Below the pieces are notes generated by a model. That model searched no databases and had not been told where the DNA came from. It saw only the letters and a list, made by a program, of their open reading frames with translations. Below, one piece after another: positions 12,139 to 24,100 of a stretch of 64,000 nt of DNA. The stretch is from Corythucha ciliata (Eukaryota; Arthropoda; Insecta; Hemiptera; Tingidae). The position numbers were made by a program, and so were the translations under genes. Numbering within the stretch: position 1 is the stretch's first letter; the number at the start of each line of letters is the position of its first letter. The stretch covers positions 12,315,009 through 12,379,008 of the forward strand of contig CM075938.1 in assembly GCA_038030265.1 (NCBI GenBank), in the 5' to 3' direction.

Positions 12139-15100
12139 TTAAGAATTTGGGGAAATAGGCGACTGTTCTCCTTGAATTTTCCCAATGATATGCTTAACCC
12201 AGCCTTTGGTCGGTGACGTTTCTATTACCGTAGACGCCACTGAGCTTGAGTCATACTCATCCTCGGGTGACGCCAACGGTGGAGTTGGAAGTGACGACGG
12301 CTCTGCAAGTGGCGGCCTCCAGAGACGTAAATTGGGCGGTTTGTCAGGAACTGGCGGCGGCGTTCTTTTCATTAACTTCGTCTTCGTCGCCAGGGGCAGT
12401 GTGACGGAATGCGGCTCGGAGTCGTCCGTCTCGCTGAATATGGCGCTGTCGCGACACACGTCGTGACTCATCGTCGTCTCGATGGCCTCGAATGAACGCT
12501 CGTAGAAACTGTCGGCGGAGCCGTCACTTTCGACGGTTTCAACTTCCTCGCGATAACGGTGGTGGCTGGCGTAGCCCGAGGATACGGATGATCCGAGCGA
12601 GAGCGCGGAATAGGGTCGAATGCCCAGAAGAGCCGCGGCTTTTCGCGACCCGGTAATGTTTGGAAACAATGTTCTTGGATCCGCGTAGTCGGAGTTTTCG
12701 TTTCCTTGGGCCAGACGTGCGCCCAATGCCGAACTGCCCTGTTTGTAGACAGGCAATGAGACGTGTGAATCGTTCTCGCTTCGTTTCTTCGCGAATGTTT
12801 TTGCAAACGCAGACATGAATCTTTTTTAAAATAAAAATAAGTGTCAAAAAACTGTTGTTTACGCACTTTTCAATCACTACTTACCTATTTGCCCGATTGT
12901 GGGAGTCATCAAGCTGATCGAGAGCCTCTGATGAGAGACGTAAGTGGGCCAGCTTGCTGCTCACGGAAGAAATAACTTGTTTGAGCGTTGCTTTCGTTAG
13001 ACTCGGCCTATAGATTTTGTACTCGGGGTGAACGTTCAGCTGTTGCGTAGAGGCATCTGGTGTAGAGTCATCTTCAGTCGTATCATCAGGAAGTGGAAAT
13101 CTGTGCAACCAATTCGTTAAGCTTAGCAATTTACATACTTTATTAAAAATTAACAAGTTCAACCTGTGACGAGTTAATTTATCATGCTGCGAGTCACAGT
13201 ATCGTTGCATATCGTCCAAATTCAACTCCTGAGCCTTGTCCGAAGCGATCGTAAAAGGACGATCGGGTGACACTCGAGCCTTATGCTGCCAGTCGGGTGG
13301 TCCACCCAACTGGAAACCACGAGGGAGCGAGCCCGCTTTCGTCGGTGTCGTTGGTGCAGCCAAATGCGCACGCTGTTGCTTCAACCACACCGCCGGTGAC
13401 GTTGGAACATCGAACGACGTATCGCTGCTTGACAGCGACACATTTGCCGTCGAACTGTCCTCGTACCTTTGACTAGTAAATGACTGGGCTCTTTTCAAAG
13501 CGACGTTTTCAAGGTCTCGAGCCGTTTCCCACACGTTGTGCAAATTGTCATAGTCGCCTTCGCGCTGTCCTGTCAGACTTCGCGATGACCTCAAATGAGG
13601 GAGACAATCGCGACTTCCTTCGTCTTCATCTTCGTCCTCATCCTCGTCGTCGCTTGTTTCCGTGCGACTAGTCGGTGATTGAAACAGAGGATGAGGCGTA
13701 TGATGCCGTCGAGACGCCAGGTGTCGCTGCTTCTTGAGAACCCTTTGAAACTGTTTATTCTCCATAAGTAGTTGACTGACTATCTCTTCCAAACTTCTTT
13801 TCTTGGCTACGAGAGGTGAATTTTGTCCGCCATTTTCCGAAAGATCGGTTTCAGATATGTGTAACTCGGCTGAGGAGTGAGTCAGATTCGCTTCACTCTC
13901 CGGCTCAGTCACTTTGACGTCGTCCTAGAATTGAAAAGTCAAGGATTAGGCCACTGTTGCCACCCGTGTGTCAATCTCCTAAACTCACTGATTTCATTTC
14001 GACGCTCTCTTCACTCGGAGCCTCACTTCCTCTCCTTAAATGGTCTCGAGTCTGCTGCATTTTGAGCAGAATCGAACTCTCAGCCTTTCGACTTCTCGTC
14101 CTAAGCTTGGCTCTCAGTCCGCTCTCAGACTTACGTCGTTCTCTCTCCTGTTTCCTTCGCTCTAAATACTCGGGTGCCGAGTGTTGTTTCTTTGGTGTTG
14201 TTCTGTCGGCCATTATTTCATCTGTAAAATTCCCACAAACGCAAAATTAATTCCGCGATTCTTCATAAAAATTGACAAAAATAATTACTAACCGTCAGTT
14301 CTATTTTGCCCTAGCTGCATTACTAACTGACGGGCATGACTTGGAATGACAGCGTTATAATTCTCTAGGATGACTCTCTTCAACTGAAGCGTCCATTCTC
14401 GTTTTTGTTCCAAACTACGAGCCTGAAACAGTAAACTTCAACTTAGCACATATAGCTTTTAAAAAAACAGATGTCTTAATATCCAACCTGAAGAGTGTAC
14501 TGATGTCTGGGATTATCGAACGGTATCACATGAAAGCTTAGAGGTTCACCGGGTACGCTTTCAATGAGCATTAAATTTGAACACTGGAAAAAGAATTGTA
14601 AATTGAAATGAAAATCTTTGTGTTTGTCGGCACTAAAATCTTACCATAATGTGAGCCTTGTAGCCTAAAATTCCCTCTTCTTTCTTCTTGGTAATGAGAA
14701 GAATTTGGTCGAATAGAAATGCATGTCTTAAAGCTTTGGCACCGGCCATTCTGAAGGTTCCTTCAGCGCACAGTTCTCCGTACGTCGTTAAATCCTCCCC
14801 CTGGAAGAAATAAATATTTTAGAAAATCACCCGAGAATCCCCTCCGCAGCCACAAAACTATCTCACCTGCCAACCCAACAACAAGCTCTGAATCTCTTGT
14901 ACTCTAACGGCATGCTCGTGTCGCCGTTTCATGTCGTTAATATGATGAGCGATCGATGTCATCGCCGTTAGAGCGTCGACGATGTCGCCATAGCCGTCGA
15001 CATCCGGTCGTGACCCTTTGACCATGTTCTGAAGCAGAAGGTGGTATTTGAGGATTCTCTGAACTGGTTTGAGAAGGTACGAGCCGAGGGGAAGGGTGTG

Positions 15101-18100
15101 ATTCAGAGCCGATTGTCGTTCGCGGAACAGACGAACGGCGCTCTCTTGCCGCATCAACTCAGTCAGAACGCTAACAGTTCTTGGAGAGAGAGAGAAAAAA
15201 GTAATGTTAATGAATATTTTAGAAAACTTTTTGAATTACGGGGGGAGGAGAGGGCGCTTACTTGGGATAATTGGTACAATAGTCCGTGTATATAGAAAAC
15301 CCGGCGTTGTTTTTAACAAATACTCGGGCCACTTTAACAGGATCTAATCCGCACTGTTCCAGTTCTTTCAGGAATGAGCTGAAAGTAAAAAATATTACGT
15401 CACGAAATCTTAAAATACTGCAAGTTCAACCGCAGACCTGTTGAATGTGTAAATTTGCCGAAGGTTCCCAAAAAGGTCGAACATTTGCTTGTCGGACAAT
15501 TGACAGTCCATGCACGACTCCCACCTTTCGATATATCCCTGGAAAGAAAAATCCGGGAAAATCAACACAATGAAAGGTTATTCTAACCTTTCGGTATTTA
15601 CTCTAAACTAAGGTCTAAATAATAGTTTACTTAAATCTAAATATCGTAAATTGGTGGCGTAACATCCTAGCGTGCATCAGAACCGTTTTTGTACAATTTT
15701 TGCACGTCATTTGCGATGGCTTAGTTTTCAATATAAAGCCCGGATCGTGCGATGCAGTTTTTCCTGTAAGGTTGCATGCGATCTTGCGTGACAAAGACAT
15801 CGAGTGATTCGGTTTCAAGACACTGAAGGGGAGGCAACACCTAGAAAAATCGCTCAGGCTGCTGGCGGTTCGTAAGGGTTATATTTTATTAGTATTTGTT
15901 TTTTTTTTTTTCCGGGTATCAACTACTTAGCTTATTAGCCCTGGTTCGTTTATTAATATTATTTGTTTTTCTCTATGATGAACTATGGTGGTTGATCATT
16001 CCATCCTTTTGTCTCTCAGGTCCAGTACCGCGGCATCGCGACAGTGGGTACAAACCGCGTTAACGCGTGTGCCGAATTGATTCACGGCTAGTAATATTCT
16101 TAAAATGTTCGAAAAAAAAAAGTACCTATTTTTCCGACGGGCATATACAATTTTTAACTTGTGCGCGAGTGCTTTACGACTCTTGGGAGAATCATGAATG
16201 AAACGCTACCACGTTGGTGAGTTTTCTGTCCTTTTATTTTTGGAAATTAGCGTTACAATTGAACTTTTCGGGTCCGTTACCCACAGAGAGGGGCCCCGAA
16301 ACCGCATTGGCTGCCTACAGCTTGGCAGTCTCCGGGGCTCGATCTAAACATAGGGGAGGGGTTGGGTGTGCAAGTGGTGGGGGGTTGGGGGAGGGATTTC
16401 TATCCCGCCCCCTGAGAGAGATCCCAATTCCGCCTCGCTTTAAGTATGTCCAAATGTCCAGTCCACTTTCCAGGGCCAGTAGGGGATGCAGAATTGAAGA
16501 TTTCCGTAATATCCAAGTTCTTTAAGATTTGATGTGAAACTGTCTCTTTATTTCAAGGTGTAAAACATCTTTTTGGACAAAATGTCTAGTTCCTGAAATG
16601 AAAATATGTTGCTAAATTGGCAATTTTTGAGCTGAGTATTCCACTTCTCGCACTTAAATGAACATTTTCTTCGCCGAATAGTAGGTTTCAGCTGCAATAT
16701 TACACTGTTTTGAACCGAAAAACAAAATTTCGTGGCTGTAAAATTGGCAATTGATGAACCGCAGGTGTGCTCCTTGGTGGCAAATTTCAAGCTTTGTGGC
16801 CAAATAATTAGTTTGTAGGACTAAATTTGTATGTGCGTTAGTTTTTAGCACTACCAAAAAAATTCGAATATTTTGTTTTAGCAATGGCATCAACAGTTCA
16901 AGTTTACATTGCAGAATTACCGGTGTTTTTGACCGAAAAACCAGATTTCATCGTTTCGGTTTCTAAAGAGTGTCTCACCCATCAAGTTTAATGGTCAAAT
17001 AGTCAGGTTTTCGGGGCTCGCCCGACTTCAGTCAGCTGTAAAACCAATGTTGGATACCCTCATCCTTTCATGTTTCATTTCGCTTTGCACACGATCAGCA
17101 GAACTACCAGTTCGGTGCGTAGGTACCCCAGTTGTTGAGCGTCAATCCATAGACACAAAACCCCCATACATTCGATCTTCTAACAGGAAAACAAAAAAAA
17201 AACAACAAAAAATGCGCCATTGCCCTATTGACATTTTCCCATCGCGGGTCTTTGCAATTAAAAATGAAAACACCGATCACAATAGCTCTTTACCGCACGA
17301 TCCTATTAATTCGAAATTTTCAAGGTCAGCAGTTCTTCCGACCTGTGGTTTTTTTCTATTAACAATGTATACCACGAGTTCTTTTCAAAATCCTACCTAG
17401 AGGGGCCGCGTAGAGGAGTCCGCATCAAATCGCTTGTTCTGATGGGTGAAAACGCCCGCGGGGGGCTCGATACTTCGCGCACTTCCCAATGCGCCGTTTC
17501 TTGGGTTTTATATTGAAATCTGGAAGTACCACCGAGAATAAGGGTTTGTATCCTTCGGGTAATTGATTGCTTTTCTCTTTTTTCACGTATTGAAAAACTA
17601 CTTTCACTTTAAAATAGGTTGCAAAATAGCGATGCTTTGCTCAAGATAGTGAAAAATACACAGTTTTAATTAGACAAGACGGTCCTTATTGTTTTAAGTT
17701 CGTGAAAAAGTTCCCCGTTCACCCCCTTTTAGCAATAGATAAACGCCTGGCTCTCTCCTTTGAAGCAGACTTCATGTGTAATTAAGATAAACGCCACTAA
17801 ACACTATTAAGTATTAATCATTTCATCGAGGCTATCAATTAAACGTTCCCGCGTTTTTTATTTTCACAATTAATTTTCTTCGGCGGCACTTGGCCGCGGC
17901 GACGCCAGTTGAGGCGACGAAAGTTGGAAACGCTTGAAACTGTGGAGAGAGGAACAGAGAATTAACGGTTAACTCTGGCAGAGTGTCCAGTGGTGGGGGG
18001 TCCGATAATTTGATTTAATGCGAACAGTAAAAAATTGAATGGCTGATAGTCCATTGTAAATATATCAAAACAGACTTAAGAGTAGGAAGTAGTTCTTTTA

Positions 18101-21100
18101 TTAATTCTGATTGTGTTGAGTTGAAAGTCGAGTTCATTTATTTGTTTATTAGAGCGAAGATTTATTTTATTAGTTCCCGTTTTTAATAAAAATAAAAACT
18201 CGAAACTGACTGTTGAAAGCGTAGGCCGCGGCAAGGCCGTGCCACATTTTTTTCTTAACTTGCGCAATTCTCAACGTTTTTAAAGAGGAGGGAAAGATAA
18301 ATTACGGTCTGAAACTTAAATGAAAGGGAAATGAATTCTTGACAGGTTTTATTTCCTTCTCAAACGATTGACAGTTCGGACCTCTCCCCTTCACGCCAAT
18401 CAAATCATTCCCAGCTAGTATTTAGGCTATCAACATAATAAAGGCTGCACTCTGATTCTATATCGTGATGGTATATACTCGCCGTTGAAAAAAAATAAGT
18501 ACTGCAACCTATATGCTTTCTCCCTAACGAAAAACTTTCTATAATGTTAAGCGTCCAATTTATTCATTAAAATGACCCCTCCCTCCTTACACCTATTTTT
18601 AAATCATGTAGGCAAAGCTTAGGCCTCTTTTAACTTACCACGATGACCTGCCTTAAGTCGGACACGTAAACTCCCTCAGTTTCAATTATTTCCATGACTA
18701 CTCGATCCATATAGCTCAGATGAGGGTCGCAGTATCGTGGCTTCGAATGAGGCGGTGAAGGCGAGCTAATGAAACTGCAGGGTGAACAAACTCCAGAGTC
18801 TTGCGAACCTAAGAAAAAGAAAGAAAGAAAAACCTATAAAAACCAAGGTTTAATTAAGGCAGGAGATTTTTACGATTCGAATAAACGTAAGAATCCTTTT
18901 TATCTGGCGATTTCAAATGTGGAGTGGGTATGCATAGTGAGAAAGGGTCAATAATAAGGAACTTCCAAAATAGGAACCTTATTTTTTTCAAGTGGCCCTA
19001 TACCGTACTTTAAAGGAGCCATTTGGCTTTTTAACGCAGCTCTCCAGACCGAAAAAAGGTTCTAAGATAAGGTTGATATTCCATCCCTTTGATTGTCGAT
19101 TATTACGAATCCTACGGGGAATTTTTATGTACCTCCCTTCCCCGTTTATGACAAACACGTGCTTACCATGCGAACCCGCTTTAGAAGCGCTTGAACTCGG
19201 GGGCGCCTCGTCTTCGCTATCTTCCAGAGATTCAATAGACGCGAGATAGGCTTTCGACGGTAATCTTCTTCTTCCTGAACAGCTACTGGTTACTGTGTAA
19301 CAAAATTAAATTAAAATAAAAAAAAAAACCTGTTAGTTGAGGTCTTTAAATTCCTTCCTTAAACTAAGTGCAGTGCGAAAAAAAATAATTTACACACCAT
19401 TCCACCCACACACGTCTGAGGTTACAGCCAAATCCCTTTTTTTAATCAATTGTGTAATCCCTAACTATACAAGAAAGATATCACGATTTCTTTGGAAACT
19501 CCGAACGAACAGGAGGGCTTTGTGTTTTAAGCGCCTAATGAATTAACACTCGATGGCTCCCCGCACTTTCGTGTTTTCATCATGTTTCGTTTTACAATCG
19601 TGTATTTGTTTTTGAGAAATCGATTTCTTTCTTTTTAGGACAGTTCATCTTTTTTATAGCCGAATAACATAATTTGTTGATAAATGTCAAGAGAAACGTC
19701 TGAATTTCTAGTCAGATAATTAATAAGGTAAATGTCGCTCCGGCAGCTGGCGGTCGGAAAGAGCGAATTTTGTTTACACGTGAAATACTCAAACCATCAA
19801 TTTCATTTCACCCACTACTCTACTTTTCCTAATGTACCGGTTCACTGTAAAAATTGCACCAATTACAATTATTTAGTTACCTACGATATTTAGGGAAAGA
19901 TGATGTTTCAAAAAATTGGCATGCTGTTCCTTTCTTCTCTACATCTTCCGTGCATTTAAATAGCAATTGAAGCCCCGTCCCGTGGTTGAAATTTGTTGTA
20001 TCCAATTCCGAAGCGCTTGGGTGTTGAAAAGATCTCTTTCCTCGTTATTCAAGAATCCGCGAGTTAAGAGAGCGTTTGAGAGAATTTATTTCTATTTTAT
20101 CAGCGCGAGAGAAGGCCGACTGATAGAAAAAAATAATTTTTATGTCGTTCTAGCAGTCATGAACAATTTTTGTGGGGTACCTGGACACAATTCCAAATCT
20201 GATGGAATGGTAAGGTTTTGTTTCGGGGTGTAGTACACAAGTTTCCTTGTGGAAACTTCAGGAGAGCCAAAAACCGCGATTTTTCGGTGTTTTGCCATTA
20301 GCTCGTTTTCTTATGGTCCTGCTAACAATGCTCCATGATTCCTCTTCAAGTAACCCAGACTCCCAGGTCATTTTTATGCTGATATTGGGCAGTTGGGCCT
20401 CTAATTGTCAGTTGGGACAAACATTCGATTATTAAGTCCAAAATGGTTTTTGAACAAAATTGTCTCTTTCTTGGGCGAGCGGAGAGTTTTTGGAAATAAA
20501 CAGCTAAATTTTCTGCATCAATAAAGCGTTAGTGTGGAGCGGTGTGGAGTGAATTCTCGATTTCTCGCGGTTCGGAAAAAATTAACCTGGGGCAAAGTAC
20601 CCCCTTCAGGCCAGACAATCGTATATTTAGTGCACTTTTCCTGTTTCTTGAAAAAGATCTGAAATATCATCTTCCAGGCCAGGGGTTTTGGTCATTTTAC
20701 AGGACTTCGTTTCCAAATTTTCAAATTTCGTAGCGGGAAGACTTTGGTGTGGGCGATCTCCCTCCCCCATCACACTTAACACATTTTGCTAGAAGTTGTT
20801 GTTTGCTCGTTGATTCGGCTACATTATCTTATCTTCCTGTCATTTTTTAAAAAACGGAAAACGACCATTTTTGCACTAAAAAGTCTGTTTCTTGTGCAAA
20901 AATTCATGATTTTCTTCATTTTTTTAAAGGCAAAATGTTAGTTTTACTGCCAATAAGGCAGTTTGAAAGCTTAAATCAACGTTTTCCGAGGGAAGCTATT
21001 CATATACAGGGTGGATCCGTATAAGTGTGACAAAAATTTTTGGGTAAAACTACGTTAAAACTGGAGTAAAATGGTACCTTCGGAAGTGTCCTACGTCGAT

Positions 21101-24100
21101 CCGTTCCGGAGTTATGATTTTTTTTGTGTTTAAAAAGTAAGCAATGCTTGCTTCAAAGCATCAGCAATTTCTCGGCTTATAAAGCACTAAATCCAAAACG
21201 TGATGCCATTTTCAGAAACTACGGAACATTTCCTTTAGGATAGAGGCCATTTTATTGCTTGAAATAATCGTCAACACCCAGAAATCTGACATTTTTCCCA
21301 TAAATTTACGTGACCTCCAAAATCTGTCCGTCTTACGAAAAGTCGCTGTACCCAAACATCTTTCTCAGCAGATTTTCGATGTATGTCTTCTAAGCTTCCT
21401 TTTGGCGTGTTCACATTTCATGTTAGCACTGACGTTTCTCACGAAAACGTCACGAGAATGCACAAAAACCGTGTTTTTACGGAACATGTGCCTGTCTACG
21501 GCCTGTCTGTGTCTACGGTATTCGTGAAGGGTGCAGGAAGATCGGCAGTAAGTGAGAACAGGATATCAAACCACGGAGAAGCCAAGAGGCATTCGATTTG
21601 ACCCCTTCCCCATCAGTGATTCATTAAATTGTCGCCATTCAGGGGGCGGGGTATAATTGAATGCCGTTCGCCTACGATATCTTCTCCTTCCTAAAATATC
21701 CTGTCTTCCCTTTCTAAAACAGTATTTTGACCGAAAAATATAGGCAATTGCCTATGTGCCAGGTGCCAACAATATTCGTGAAGGGTGCTCAAAAAAAAAA
21801 AAAAAAAGCAACGGGCAGGAGGGGGGTCGAGGAACCATATGGTTCAAATCATCGATGATAGTAGCGAGGTATCGAAGATCACATCGCAGTGAGGGTGCTT
21901 CACTATGAACAGTCCCATTCGATTATTGATGTTTGTTCTTCATCGATGTTTCATCGGGGCATCGCTCAGAGTTGAGTTCCGGACATCGGGGCCAACTTTT
22001 TTTATGTAGGTATAGGTTTTTTTTTTTTTTTTTTGAGGGCTCGGACGGTCTCCCGACTCCGAAGGTGCCAAAAGCCTTTCGGCCCATACACCATACCCAC
22101 TTGGGGCCCGGACTCGGGAGAGCCTAGTACGGCTCCTCAAACCTATTTATCCTTTCCAGCAAACTCAGGAGACGGGTCCCATTCTCCTTTGAGAAGCTGG
22201 GGAAGGGTATCCTATCGTCACCAAAAATGGTGTATTTGGCCGCCGCGTAGCCGTCACACTCGCATACGACGTGCTCCGCGGTTTCTTCAGCCTCCCCACA
22301 CCTTTCGCAGTCGGGCTCCCCTACTGCCCCCATGATTGACAAATGCCTATTAAGGGCGTAATGCCCTGTATACATCCCTACTATCCGCCTAAGCTTAACC
22401 CGTGTTAGTCCCAGCAACCATGCCGAAGCTTCCTGGTCTTCCTCATTGATTCCCAGTTTTGCTTGCCGGCACCCGGGTTCAGTCCGCCATCTCCTCAGAG
22501 CTTGGTCACTGGCCCAGGCCCTTATCTCCCTCAAGACCACCCTGCGGGCAATGCCCACCGATGGTTCAGGTCCTATTACCGGCTGGTCCGCGCCACGCTT
22601 GGCCAGCTCGTCTGCTTTTTCATTCCCCTGCCATCCTCTATGACCCGGGATCCATCCCAACGTTAGGGAGTTCCCTTCACCCTGGAGGTCCCGTATCCCT
22701 ACTCTGCAACTCGCCACGGCCGCTGAGTCCACCACGGGTTTGGTGATCGCCCCCAGCGCCGCCCTGCTATCAGAGTAGATACCGATCGCCCTACCTGTCA
22801 CTTTCCGCTTCAGTAGCTCCCGAATACAGGCATCGATCGCTACCACCTCGGCCTGGAAAACTGTGGTGTGTCCCCCTAGCGGGATACTTATTTCCACCCC
22901 CAGCTCCGGCACGAAAATTCCAGCTCCGGTCGGCCCTTCCTGACCCTTCTTGGAGCCGTCCGTATAACACACCAGCTCCCCTTGCCGGGATTCCCAACCT
23001 TCCTCTCTCATAATGACTCTCTGCTGGATTTTGGTCGAGAAGTCATTCCTTTTAACCACGTAATCCGGTCTAAGTGCCGAGGACGGGGATACTCTGTTTA
23101 GTTCCCCTTCCCAGTCCCATTGGCCCAGCCTGGCCCGCTTTAGGCCTCCCTGGCATCTCAACCTGTAGGCAACTTCAAGTGCCCGACCCCTGACTTCAAT
23201 GTCCAAGGGCTTCAGGCCTAGTAATCTTTCCATGGCCCTCGTGGGGGTTGTCCGGAATGGCCCCAAAATCGCCAGGCAAGCAAGCCTTTGTATTTTTGCG
23301 AGCCTATCCGCCCCCCAGCCCTTCTCTATCCCCCTCCACCATGCGACCGCCCCGTGCAGGATGCGCGGTCGGATGATTCCTGTGTATATCCACTTCATGA
23401 CCCGTGGTTTCAGGCCCCAGGTCTTCCCCACGATTTGTCTACATTGGTGAAAGGCCACCACAGCTTTCTTATAGACGCTGTCTACGTGTTCCTTCCACCT
23501 TAACTTCTCATCCAATATGACTCCCAAGTATTTAACCTGTTTTGAGAGAGCGATGGCCTCTCCCCGAAAGTGGATTGATTGCCATCCCTCCCTTTTTCTC
23601 TTGTGAGTGAACAACACCATTTTCATCTTACTGGGGTTTATTGTGAGACCCCTAGGCCTACACCATGCCTCGACTATCCCCACCGCCCCCCTCATGAGAG
23701 AACACAGTGTGGATAAGTCTTTCCCCCTAACCACTATGGCTCCGTCATCCGCAAAAAATTGCGCATAATAGCCCTTTTCCTCTAATTTCCTTATAAGACT
23801 ATCTACCACAAGTATCCAGAGAAGAGGCGAGAGACTTGAGCCCTGGGGCACCCCCCTACTGGCTCGTTTTTCCACCCTATCGCCGCCCACCTTAGCGACC
23901 ACCCACCTATGACTCAGCGAGTAGTCTATCCATTGAATCAGCCTCGTCTCCACCCCAAAATGCTCTAGAGTTGCCACAATACACTCCCTATATACCCTAT
24001 TAAAAGCCCCTTCAATATCCAAAAAAAAAGAGCCAACGCGTACTCTTTCTGGGCCACCGACCCCTCCACCCTCCCCAGTAAGTCGTGGAGGGCCGAGTCG

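Noticed and set aside
12185..12466. Plus-strand open frame over the PLEKHG tail exon
   Set aside because: It is the antisense shadow of the real minus-strand coding exon.
22446..23503. Several plus-strand frames over the LINE
   Set aside because: They are antisense shadows of the reverse transcriptase/RNase H frame.
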